From positions 1,736,001 to 1,800,000 of the forward strand of contig JADJXK010000002.1 of assembly GCA_016710325.1 (NCBI GenBank): DNA of 64,000 nucleotides, written 5' to 3'. The position numbers were made by a program, and so were the translations under genes. A model generated the notes under the pieces. That model ran no database searches. It was given only the letters and a program-made list of their open reading frames with translations, and was not told where the DNA came from. Below, piece by piece: positions 42,675-54,223 of the stretch (positions are counted from its first letter, which is position 1; every line of letters starts with the position of its first letter). Source of the stretch: Candidatus Leptofilum proximum. Lineage in GTDB: Bacteria; Chloroflexota; Anaerolineae; Promineifilales; Promineifilaceae.

Positions 42675-44753
42675 TTAACGGCCGCTTTTCATCACGCTCT
42701 GAGCAATATCTTCACTAACAGGTGCGTAATGCTCAAACTCCATTGTAAACGTACCACGACCCTGCGTCATCGAGCGCAGACGTGTGGCGTAACCAAACAT
42801 CTCGGCCATCGGCACACGTGCTTTGATGGATTGCAGCCCCTCGGCGCGCATCTCCATCCCTTCAATCATGCCGCGGCGAGAAGATAAATTACCAATCACG
42901 TCACCTGTATACTCTTCTGGCGCAACCACCTCAACCGACATAATCGGCTCCAATAAAACGGGACGACCTTGCTGCATACCTTCTTTTAATGCCATAGAGC
43001 CAGCAATCTTGAAGGCCATTTCTGAAGAGTCTACTTCATGGAAAGAACCATCGTATAAAGTCGCTTTAATATCCACGATGGGATACCCGGCCAGCGTTCC
43101 GCTTTCCAGTGCTTCCTGAATACCGGCTTCCGTTGGCTTGATGAATTCTTTGGGAATTACACCGCCCACAACGGCGTTCTCAAACACAAAACCAGAACCG
43201 GGCTCCAATGGCTCCAGGCGCAGCACCACATGACCAAACTGACCGCGACCACCAGACTGGCGCACAAACCGGCCTTCGGCCTTGTCCACTGTCCGGGTAA
43301 TGGTTTCGCGGTAAGCTACACGCGGCTGGCCCACGTTGGCAGCAACCTTAAACTCACGCAGCATGCGGTCGATCAACACTTCCAGATGAAGCTCACCCAT
43401 GCCCGACAAGATCGTTTGACCCGTCTGCTCGTCAACCTTGACCTGAAAGGTTGGATCCTCTTCCGCTAACGCGCGAAGAGCAATGCCCATCTTATCCTGG
43501 TCAGCATTTGTTTTGGGCTCAATGGCCAGATTGATCACCGGCTGCGGGAATTTGATAGATTCCAAAATAATCGGATGGTTTGGTGCAGACAAAGTCTCAC
43601 CGGTAAAGGTGACTTTCATGCCCAGAGTAGCCGCAATGTCGCCGGCTCGGACCTCTTTCAAATCTTCACGATGGTCAGCGTGCATCCGCAAAATACGGCC
43701 GATTCTTTCCTTCTTATTCTTGGTCGTGTTTTGCAGCGTATCGCCCGTGTGCAGCACGCCAGAATAAACGCGGAAGTAAGCCAGCTTACCCACGTACGGA
43801 TCGGTCACAATCTTAAAAACCAGCGCCGACAGCGGCTCATCGTCCGAAGCGGTCCGTGTTTCCATTTCTTCCGTGAAGGGATTTAGCCCTTTGATGGGTG
43901 GTACATCCAGTGGCGAGGGCAAGTAGTAAATTACCGCATCTAACACACGCTGGATACCCTTGTTGCGCAGCGCTGTACCACACAAAACCGGGGTCACCAA
44001 ATTCTGCACCGTTGCTTTACGCAGGGCAGCCCGCAGTTCATCAACGGTTGGCTCCTCACCTTCAAGGTAACGCTCCATCAGCTCATCATCGGTTTCGATG
44101 ATGCGTTCGATGATGATTTGGCGCGCTTCTTCGGCCTGCTCGCGGAATTCCTCGGGAATTTCCACGATCTTGGCCTGCGCCCCCAGGTCATCTTCTTCCC
44201 AAACGGCCGCTTCCATCGTGAGCAGATCAATGATGCCCCGGAAGCTGGCTTCCTGACCAATGGGCAGCTGAATCGCAATGGGATTAGCGCCCAGGCGATT
44301 CCGAATCATGCTGATGGTGCGAATAAAATCAGCGCCAGTGCGGTCCATTTTGTTGACAAAACAGATACGAGGCACGTTGTACTCGTCGGCCTGACGCCAG
44401 ACAGTTTCAGACTGTGGCTCAACCCCGGCCACGGCATCAAATACCACCACCCCACCGTCCAAGACACGAAGGCTGCGCTGCACTTCGGCCGTAAAGTCAA
44501 TGTGCCCTGGAGTGTCGATAATGTTGATCTGATGATCCATCCAGGATGTCGTGGTGGCCGCGGACGTAATGGTAATACCACGCTCCTGCTCCTGCACCAT
44601 ATGATCCATCGTAGCGGTTCCTTCATGAACCTCACCCATGCGATGAATCACACCGGTGTAATAAAGGATGCGTTCAGTCGTGGTTGTTTTACCAGCATCA
44701 ATGTGTGCAATGATGCCTATATTACGCACGCGCTCTAGTTGCAAACGACTCAT
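42675..44753 (-). CDS. fusA: Elongation factor G
   Basis: NIGIIAHIDAGKTTTTERIL holds G1, DTPGHIDF G3 and NKMDR G4. Domain IV carries SGGRGQFGHVVLRLEP and the tip loop near GGVIPKEF. 692 residues is normal for the translocation GTPase. It is encoded between rpsG (21 bp upstream) and tuf. Confidence 0.97.
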   Translation of the reverse strand: MSRLQLERVRNIGIIAHIDAGKTTTTERILYYTGVIHRMGEVHEGTATMDHMVQEQERGITITSAATTTSWMDHQINIIDTPGHIDFTAEVQRSLRVLDGGVVVFDAVAGVEPQSETVWRQADEYNVPRICFVNKMDRTGADFIRTISMIRNRLGANPIAIQLPIGQEASFRGIIDLLTMEAAVWEEDDLGAQAKIVEIPEEFREQAEEARQIIIERIIETDDELMERYLEGEEPTVDELRAALRKATVQNLVTPVLCGTALRNKGIQRVLDAVIYYLPSPLDVPPIKGLNPFTEEMETRTASDDEPLSALVFKIVTDPYVGKLAYFRVYSGVLHTGDTLQNTTKNKKERIGRILRMHADHREDLKEVRAGDIAATLGMKVTFTGETLSAPNHPIILESIKFPQPVINLAIEPKTNADQDKMGIALRALAEEDPTFQVKVDEQTGQTILSGMGELHLEVLIDRMLREFKVAANVGQPRVAYRETITRTVDKAEGRFVRQSGGRGQFGHVVLRLEPLEPGSGFVFENAVVGGVIPKEFIKPTEAGIQEALESGTLAGYPIVDIKATLYDGSFHEVDSSEMAFKIAGSMALKEGMQQGRPVLLEPIMSVEVVAPEEYTGDVIGNLSSRRGMIEGMEMRAEGLQSIKARVPMAEMFGYATRLRSMTQGRGTFTMEFEHYAPVSEDIAQSVMKSGR

Positions 44754-44774
44754 GATATCCAGTACCTAATTTCC

Positions 44775-45245
44775 TTAAAAGCGGAAATGCGAAAATGCCC
44801 GGTTGGCTTCTGCCATGCGGTGCGTGTCATCACGACGCTTAACAGCCGCGCCCTGGTTTGTGGCGGCATCCATAAATTCGTTGGCCAGTTTCTCTGCCAT
44901 CGAACGGCCGCCGCGGCTGCGCGCCGCTGTCAACAGCCAGCGCATGGCCAGCGAAAGCTGACGACGAGCGTCAACAGGTGTCGGCACCTGGTAGGTGGAA
45001 CCACCCACACGGCGAGGCTTCACCTCAATTTGCGGCGTCACGTTTTGAATAGCCTGCTCGAATACCTCAATGGCTGGCCGCTTGGCCCGCTGCTCAATGA
45101 GATCAAAGCTGTTGTACAGCACGCTCTGCGCCGTGCTCTTTTTACCATCATACATAAGACGGTTGACAAACATCGAAACATGGATATTGCCATATTTCAA
45201 ATCGGGCTCAACCTCTCGTTTTTCAGGACGATCACGTCTTGGCAT
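44775..45245 (-). CDS. rpsG: 30S ribosomal protein S7
   Basis: VSMFVNRLMYDGKKSTAQSV and QVPTPVDARRQLSLAMRWLL are the conserved blocks. S7 organises the 16S 3' domain head. 156 residues, ATG start, 32 bp after rpsL. In E. coli S7 is the str operon repressor. Confidence 0.97.
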   Translation of the reverse strand: MPRRDRPEKREVEPDLKYGNIHVSMFVNRLMYDGKKSTAQSVLYNSFDLIEQRAKRPAIEVFEQAIQNVTPQIEVKPRRVGGSTYQVPTPVDARRQLSLAMRWLLTAARSRGGRSMAEKLANEFMDAATNQGAAVKRRDDTHRMAEANRAFSHFRF

Positions 45246-45277
45246 CTTGCAATTCTCCGTTAATTAACAATCTCCAA

Positions 45278-45694
45278 CTACTTCGGCGTCTTGGTACCGT
45301 ATTTGGAACGGCCCTGCTTGCGCTTGTCCACGCCGCCAGCATCCAACGTACCACGGACAATGTGATAACGAACGCCGGGCAAATCCTTCACACGGCCGCC
45401 ACGCACCAGCACCACAGAGTGATCCTGCAGGCTGTGGCCTTCGCCGGGAATGTATGCCGTGACTTCAATGCCATTGGTCAACCGTACACGAGCCACTTTG
45501 CGCAGCGCCGAGTTCGGTTTTTTCGGCGTCATGGTCTTCACCTGGGTACAAACACCGCGCTTTTGCGGTGCACCCTTGGGCTGACGCGTCCGACGTTGTT
45601 TAAATGAATTAAATGTCCACTGTAAGGCAGGGGCCGTACTTTTCTTGCCTTTGGCGCTGCGGCCCTTGCGTACAAGTTGATTAATCGTAGGCAC
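45278..45694 (-). CDS. rpsL: 30S ribosomal protein S12
   Basis: TPKKPNSALRKVARVRLTNG and GRVKDLPGVRYHIVRGTLDA keep both Lys positions at which streptomycin resistance arises, so the protein looks wild type. The Asp methylthiolation site lies in KDLPG. The start is GTG at 45694 with AAGGAG ten bases upstream. 138 residues. It opens the str operon after a leader of about 240 nt. Confidence 0.96.
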   Translation of the reverse strand: MPTINQLVRKGRSAKGKKSTAPALQWTFNSFKQRRTRQPKGAPQKRGVCTQVKTMTPKKPNSALRKVARVRLTNGIEVTAYIPGEGHSLQDHSVVLVRGGRVKDLPGVRYHIVRGTLDAGGVDKRKQGRSKYGTKTPK

Positions 45695-45832
45695 GCTGGT
45701 TTATCTCCTTACTCTATTCCGACCTTAAACAGGTCCTAAACAATGTTTGCCTAGAGACTATTTACAAAATTTAGTAACTTTCAAAAAGATCAAAAGATGG
45801 TGTGCTGCCCGTCTTCCTATTTACCCGACAAA

Positions 45833-45870
45833 TGGAGGCCATCGCAGTTGTATCAACTCGATGGCCTCCA
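45833..45870. promoter_or_regulatory. Strong hairpin in the rpsL leader
   Basis: TGGAGGCCATCG pairs with CGATGGCCTCCA (12 bp) and, after a one-base bulge, AGTTG pairs with CAACT around TAT. A second stem, GTAACTA/TAGTTAC, lies about 25 bp upstream in the transcript (45894-45916). The leader of the str operon is therefore well structured; no U-tract follows, so it is probably not a terminator. Confidence 0.7.
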
Positions 45871-45941
45871 CATGGTTTCACCTATTCAATTAGTAACTAC
45901 GTATTCTCTAGTTACCTGTTTGGGCAGACATACGAACGGTG

Positions 45942-45969
45942 ATTCTATCACAGTTGTTACCGTTGTCAA
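45942..45969 (-). promoter_or_regulatory. Sigma-70 promoter of the str operon
   Basis: On the minus strand TTGACA (45969-45964), a 16-bp spacer and TAGAAT (45947-45942). The start point would be near 45935, leaving a leader of about 240 nt before rpsL. It lies within the 352-bp gap where rpoC would be expected; no coding frame is supported in that gap. Confidence 0.75.
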
Positions 45970-46046
45970 ACGGTTTATTTCTATTTTTTAAACTACGTGC
46001 TGTGTGCGGAAGTGGGCGCTTCTCGCCCAGCTTCCCCACTGAACGT

Positions 46047-49982
<3,936 letters not shown>

Positions 49983-50070
49983 TTAAGATTCCTGCTCCCT
50001 AAGATAGTAACCACACTTTCTAAAAGGCGAACCCACCACAATTCCATTCATCACAATAACCACAAACAAA

Positions 50071-50108
50071 GGGTGCAACGATTTCCCTCAAATTGTTGCA
50101 CCCCTTTT
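50071..50108. terminator. Terminator-like hairpin in the rpoB leader
   Basis: GGGTGCAAC and GTTGCACCC pair, extended by ATTT/AAAT with one G-T position. On the plus strand CTTTTTT follows, a textbook terminator although no plus-strand gene ends here. On the minus strand it lies between the rpoB promoter and start codon and is followed by TTTGTTTG, so it may be a leaky attenuator. A second pair, TTAACTGC/GCAGTTAA, spans about 50117-50162. Confidence 0.65.
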
Positions 50109-50212
50109 TTCTCAATTTTAACTGCCTTCCGGCCAGTGCTTTACCGTTTAGAGCAGTTAAGTCGTGGCATTTTTGCACGTTGTAATGAACGAATATTAAT
50201 TCGCGAACGGAG

Positions 50213-50241
50213 ATTATAGTGATGTGGCTCTACTTTGTCAA
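50213..50241 (-). promoter_or_regulatory. Consensus sigma-70 promoter of rpoB
   Basis: On the minus strand TTGACA (50241-50236), 17-bp spacer, TATAAT (50218-50213): exact consensus. The -35 box lies inside the last codons of the upstream glycosyltransferase gene. The expected transcript start is near 50206. Confidence 0.85.
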
Positions 50242-51495
50242 CTGCTTATATAAGGAAACGATGTGTTCCCCGGCTTTTTGCCAGCTGTAGGTTTGCAGTG
50301 CGCGCAGGCGCAGCTTTTGGCCCAGCTCACGGCAGCGTTCTGGTTGGTGCAGCAAAGTGGCGATGGCTTCGGTAAAAGCCGCCACGTCGCCGCTGGGGGC
50401 ATAAACGCCCAAATCTGCCAGGTATTCACGATGTACGGCCGAATCATAAGCCACCACCGGCTGAGCCAACGCCATGTAGTTCAGCAGCTTGCCGCTGCCC
50501 TCGCTAGTGGACATTTTAGGGGCAACGGCAATGTCGCCCAGGGAGAGATAGGCCGGAGCATGTTGGTACTGCACCTTGCCGGTGAAAGTAACGCAATCCA
50601 ACACATCGGCATGGTGGGCCATCGTGCGGTAATGCGCCACATTGGGATAGCCCATGATGAGAAAGTGAAACTTCTCTCCCGCCTGCTTCAAGCGTGCGGC
50701 CGCTTCGATGAGGTGCGGCACGCCCTGGTAGTCAGTAAGCAGGCCCAGGTAAGCAATGATAGGGCGGTCGGCCGGGATGCCCAACTGCTGGCGCAGCGCC
50801 TGCTTCGTTTCCGGGGTGAACTTATCCGGGTCAAACCGGCCGGGGTTAGCGCAATCTGGCAGGGGAACCAGCCTTTCGGCGGGCAGCTTAAACTCGTCTT
50901 GCAGCAGGCGGGTGGCTTTGATGGAGCTGGTGAGGATAGCCTGGGGCATGCGGTTGATGAAGTTTTCCAGGCGAAAGGCGAGGCGGTAGAGACGGCCGTC
51001 TTTGCGCAAAAAGTTGTGGTCGGTCATTTCGGCCGTCATGCTGCCCTGGAAGTCAAACACCAGCGGGCGGCGCAGCAGTTTGGCCAGCACACCGCCGATG
51101 AGCGCGCCTTCGTGCATGTGGCCGTGGATAACATCCGGCTTAAAACGGATAGCTTCCACCAGGGACTGCCAGGCCAGGTACACATCGAAGGCGATTTTGT
51201 GGCGCGAGGAACCCACTTCGTAGTCGGGGCGCCAGGGCAGCGGCGCCGTGCGGCGAATGTCCAGGCCAGGCATATCGCTTCCTTTATAATAGGTAACGAT
51301 AGCCACCTGGTGGCCCATCTCCTGCAGGGTGTAGGTCTCTTCCAGGATGCGAATGTGGCCGCCGTAGTCGCTAAAAAAGGAGGTAGGGGCAATCATGAGG
51401 ATGCGTAACGGCCGTTCCGCCGCCACTGCCTTTGCCCGGACTTCCCCCTTTTTTTTCCTATCTACCTCGCGCACAATGGATTGGTTGCTACTCAT
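50230..51495 (-). CDS. GT4 family glycosyltransferase
   Basis: A GT-B fold is suggested by the N-terminal LRILMIAPTSFFSDYGGHIR with HMHEGALIG and the C-terminal donor site KMSTSEGSGKLLNYMALAQP, where Glu of S-E-G-S-G-K-L fits the GT4 E-x7-E region. It probably transfers a nucleotide-activated sugar in the cytoplasm to a lipid or glycan. I start at ATG 51495 (MSSNQSIVREVD), with GAGGA upstream; it overlaps the dehydrogenase stop by 8 bp, so the genes are coupled. The rpoB promoter overlaps its 3' end. Sugar and acceptor are unknown. Confidence 0.8.
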   Translation of the reverse strand: MSSNQSIVREVDRKKKGEVRAKAVAAERPLRILMIAPTSFFSDYGGHIRILEETYTLQEMGHQVAIVTYYKGSDMPGLDIRRTAPLPWRPDYEVGSSRHKIAFDVYLAWQSLVEAIRFKPDVIHGHMHEGALIGGVLAKLLRRPLVFDFQGSMTAEMTDHNFLRKDGRLYRLAFRLENFINRMPQAILTSSIKATRLLQDEFKLPAERLVPLPDCANPGRFDPDKFTPETKQALRQQLGIPADRPIIAYLGLLTDYQGVPHLIEAAARLKQAGEKFHFLIMGYPNVAHYRTMAHHADVLDCVTFTGKVQYQHAPAYLSLGDIAVAPKMSTSEGSGKLLNYMALAQPVVAYDSAVHREYLADLGVYAPSGDVAAFTEAIATLLHQPERCRELGQKLRLRALQTYSWQKAGEHIVSLYKQLTK

Positions 51496-52468
51496 CTTCG
51501 TCCTCACCGCGGCGGGCCAGGCCGCCAAACAGGTGCTCGCTCATGGTGCGGGGACGAATCGGCGGGGAACGCCGCTCGTCCCAATCATTTTTCTGGCGGG
51601 CATTAAGCCACTTTTCCCGCTCGGTGGCCAGCTGTTCGGCGTAAGCGGAAAGAAGCTCTTCATTTTCTTCAGCCACCAGGCGGCGCACGGTTCTGAGTTC
51701 GTCCAGCAGGGCGTCCAGCCAGCGCAGGGTCGCCTGCGGATTATTCAGGGCGTGCAGCGGAATATCCCGCTCATTTTCCAGGGGCAGGGTCATGAGGGTA
51801 AACGGCAGCCCGGCGAAACGCAGCATATCGCGCCATCCGGTGGCCTTTTGCAGGGCATTGAACATGGCCAGGGAGACGAGGCCGGGTAAGGTGTCGCTGC
51901 CCTGCACCAGGCTGTCGTACTCATCGGGATCGATGAAGTAGGGCAAGGCGCCCAGGAGTAGGCCAAAGTTAACGGCCGTCTCCACCGCCTGTGGTTCTGC
52001 ATGTGGGGAAGGCATCAGGCAAAAGGCACTGTTGCGGAAGAGATCGGGGGTGGCGGCCGTGGGGTCGGAACGGCCGTCGGCCAGGTAATCGGCCGCCAAA
52101 ATGGGAACCGCGCCCACGTAATGCCCCTGGCGCACATGCTGCTCGGCCAGGGTCAGCCCCCGGCGCTTCAAGCCAGAAAAATCGAGCACCAGGGTGTGCG
52201 CTTGCAGCTCGGTACCGATGACTTGCAGGATGCTTTCCAGGTCGGCCGTGGGGCTGGTGATCACCAAGATGTCGGCGCGGCGCGCGGCGCTGACCAGGCT
52301 CCACTCCGCCTGGTCGATTGCCAGTACCCCTTCTTTGGCCAGCTTGCTCCTGGCGACATCGGTGTCGTGACCTACGATAGTCACGTCCAGCGGCGACTGT
52401 TTCAGCGCCAGCCCCACGGATGCACCCGTGCGATTAAGGCCAAGGATAGTGATGGTTTGTGTTTTCAT
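51488..52468 (-). CDS. Prephenate dehydrogenase-like NAD(P)-binding protein
   Basis: The Rossmann motif ITILGLNRTGASVGLALKQS is at the N-terminus, followed by DILVITSPTADLESIL and DFSGLKRRGL as in the TyrA/6-phosphogluconate dehydrogenase-like group. A helical domain with PDEYDSLVQGSDTLPGLVSL follows. True TyrA has a conserved His in its H-P-M/P motif; here the region reads VGAVPILAADYL, so the catalytic His is not evident and the substrate may differ. A charged C-terminal tail (about 285-326) is unusual. ATG start; coupled to the GT4 gene. Confidence 0.65.
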   Translation of the reverse strand: MKTQTITILGLNRTGASVGLALKQSPLDVTIVGHDTDVARSKLAKEGVLAIDQAEWSLVSAARRADILVITSPTADLESILQVIGTELQAHTLVLDFSGLKRRGLTLAEQHVRQGHYVGAVPILAADYLADGRSDPTAATPDLFRNSAFCLMPSPHAEPQAVETAVNFGLLLGALPYFIDPDEYDSLVQGSDTLPGLVSLAMFNALQKATGWRDMLRFAGLPFTLMTLPLENERDIPLHALNNPQATLRWLDALLDELRTVRRLVAEENEELLSAYAEQLATEREKWLNARQKNDWDERRSPPIRPRTMSEHLFGGLARRGEDEDE

Positions 52469-52529
52469 ATCTAAAACCTGGGGATGAATCCCCAGGCTAC
52501 TGGGGTTTCATCTTTTTAGTTATTGCGAT

Positions 52530-53048
52530 TTAGCTTTGATCGTCCGCCCATTGCAGCAGGCGGAGCAGGGCCGCTTCTTCGCTGGCATCGTTGGGATCGA
52601 TGGGGTCCTGGTGCCGCCGCATGAGGGCCACGGCCTGGGGCAAACTGCCTGCGGCGGCGGCCATTTCGGCGCTCCAGGTGGGATGCTGCGTTTTGACCAC
52701 AAACGGCCGTTTCCACCCCACCGCTTCACCTCGTCCCCAAACGGCCGTTTGCCGCGGCAGCAAAATCGACACCAGCACAATGAGCGAGCGCTGCCAGATC
52801 GACAGCGACAGCTTTGTTTTGCCCACGTCGTGCAGCAGGGCGGCCACCAGCAGCGCTGGCTGGGTGTGCCCGGCGTCGCGCAGCATCTTCATCACCCGGT
52901 AGCTGTGCCACTGGTCGTTCCGGGAAAAACGATCAAACAAGGCCAGCTCTTGGGCCGACAAAACGGCGGCAACTTCGGCACGCATGGCCGGTTCCAGGGG
53001 AACGGCCGTTACAATTTGCCAAAACTGCCATAGACGATAACGAACCAT
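52530..53048 (-). CDS. HD domain phosphohydrolase
   Basis: The metal motif is LLHDVGKTKL, with an upstream His in QWHSYRVMKML; together these suggest a truncated HD domain. Length about 172. A hydrophobic stretch LIVLVSILL lies in the middle. HD proteins of this kind hydrolyse phosphoester bonds, often in nucleotides. The final His-Asp part is less clear (QHPTWSAEMAA). I use ATG 53048; an in-frame TTG precedes it, and neither has a good ribosome binding site. It lies between the M50 protease gene and the dehydrogenase gene. Confidence 0.75.
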   Translation of the reverse strand: MVRYRLWQFWQIVTAVPLEPAMRAEVAAVLSAQELALFDRFSRNDQWHSYRVMKMLRDAGHTQPALLVAALLHDVGKTKLSLSIWQRSLIVLVSILLPRQTAVWGRGEAVGWKRPFVVKTQHPTWSAEMAAAAGSLPQAVALMRRHQDPIDPNDASEEAALLRLLQWADDQS

Positions 53049-53066
53049 CAATCAATTATGTAAACA

Positions 53067-53804
53067 TTAAAATCGGGGGCCAACGCCACCCTGAATCATC
53101 TGGTAGCTTTGTGCGGCCAAGATCCCAAAAAGAAACGCCATGTAAAGGCTGTCTAGCACAACAATGCCCACAATCGCCAGGAGTGCCCCCGTAACAACCG
53201 AAAGCCACAGCGCATTACGGTAGCCATTCCACGGGTCGAAGCGCACAAAGAGCTGCTGCGACACACGCCCGCCATCCAGTGGAAACACAGGCAGCAGGTT
53301 GATGAGCCCCCAGAACGTGTTTATCCATAAAATAACCCCAACTGCTTCGTTAACCAAGATGCCACCTACGGGCATAAAAGCCACGGGCACCGGCAGGAAG
53401 CCAAACAGCCAATCAACAAACACCAGTCCGCCGGCAGCATAAACGATGCCCGCCGTCAACCCGGCAAACAAAAATCCGGCAAAGGGACCGGCCAGCGAAA
53501 TGAGAATATTTTCTATCCAGCCAAGCTGTGCCCGGCGGGCAGAGTGCGGTATGGCCAGCCCACCGAGGTGATAGAGAACAATGGATGATTCTATGCCATA
53601 GCGGCGCATCATGAAGGAATGACCCAACTCGTGGATCAATATGGAGACGAAGAGCACGACCAGCCAGATGGCGATGCTCTCCAGACCACCGCCAGACCAG
53701 CCAAGCAGCAAGCCGATGATCCAAAACATAGGATGCACGCGCACCGGAAAACCGGCTATTTTGAAATTCAGGTCGAAACGGGTACTGGGCAAGGGTTGAA
53801 ACAT
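53067..53804 (-). CDS. M50 family intramembrane zinc metalloprotease (site-2 protease type)
   Basis: HELGH (residues 58-62) in the second hydrophobic segment binds zinc; INLLPVFPLDGGRV carries the distal Asp ligand. Five or six membrane helices are visible. No PDZ or CBS domain is attached. The compact group cleaves membrane-bound regulators, but a housekeeping role is equally possible and the substrate is unknown. 245 residues, ATG start. Upstream, 53805-53960 contains no gene, only one ACGGCCGT copy. Confidence 0.88.
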   Translation of the reverse strand: MFQPLPSTRFDLNFKIAGFPVRVHPMFWIIGLLLGWSGGGLESIAIWLVVLFVSILIHELGHSFMMRRYGIESSIVLYHLGGLAIPHSARRAQLGWIENILISLAGPFAGFLFAGLTAGIVYAAGGLVFVDWLFGFLPVPVAFMPVGGILVNEAVGVILWINTFWGLINLLPVFPLDGGRVSQQLFVRFDPWNGYRNALWLSVVTGALLAIVGIVVLDSLYMAFLFGILAAQSYQMIQGGVGPRF

Positions 53805-53961
53805 AAGCTGTTTTCCTCAACAAATTCCTCCCCAGTTGAATAATTCGAGGCACGAGTCAAGTATACCTTGCGGGCAAAGTAGGGGCGAATGACGAGTGGG
53901 ACACACAGAAGGGTTTCACCCGTTGTTTAGATAAGGATGGGGTAAACGGCCGTAAATCGTA

Positions 53962-53990
53962 TTGGCGACGGCCGTTCCCTTGCCTATAAT
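53962..53990 (+). promoter_or_regulatory. Promoter giving a leaderless transcript
   Basis: TTGGCG (53962-53967), a 17-bp spacer that contains ACGGCCGT, and TATAAT (53985-53990). The DUF951 ATG begins eight bases after the -10 box, so transcription should start at or within about two bases of the start codon. No ribosome binding site is present. Confidence 0.7.
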
Positions 53991-53998
53991 CGCACCCC

Positions 53999-54223
53999 AT
54001 GTATGTAGAAATTCACCTGGGCGATATTGTGCGGCTGCGCAAACCACACCCCTGCGGCAGCTACGAGTGGCAAGTGGTGCGTGTGGGCACCGATGTAGGG
54101 CTGGTCTGCCAGACCTGCGGGCGGCGCGTGCTGCTGCCGCGCGGCGTCTTCAACAAGCGGCTCAAAACGATCCTCAAATCGGCCGCCGATGCCGCCGACC
54201 AGGCAGACGAAGCCCCCGAATGA
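53999..54223 (+). CDS. DUF951 domain protein
   Basis: LGDIVRLRKPHPCGSYEWQV, then RVGTDVGLVCQTCGRRVLLP, is the DUF951 signature: a His-Pro-Cys-Gly turn plus Cys-x2-Cys, possibly a zinc site. 74 residues. The family's function is unknown; a nucleic-acid-binding role has been guessed from its small basic beta fold. It appears to be translated from a leaderless mRNA. Its stop overlaps the next gene's start (ATGA), so it is coupled to the GT2 gene. Confidence 0.88.
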   Translation: MYVEIHLGDIVRLRKPHPCGSYEWQVVRVGTDVGLVCQTCGRRVLLPRGVFNKRLKTILKSAADAADQADEAPE

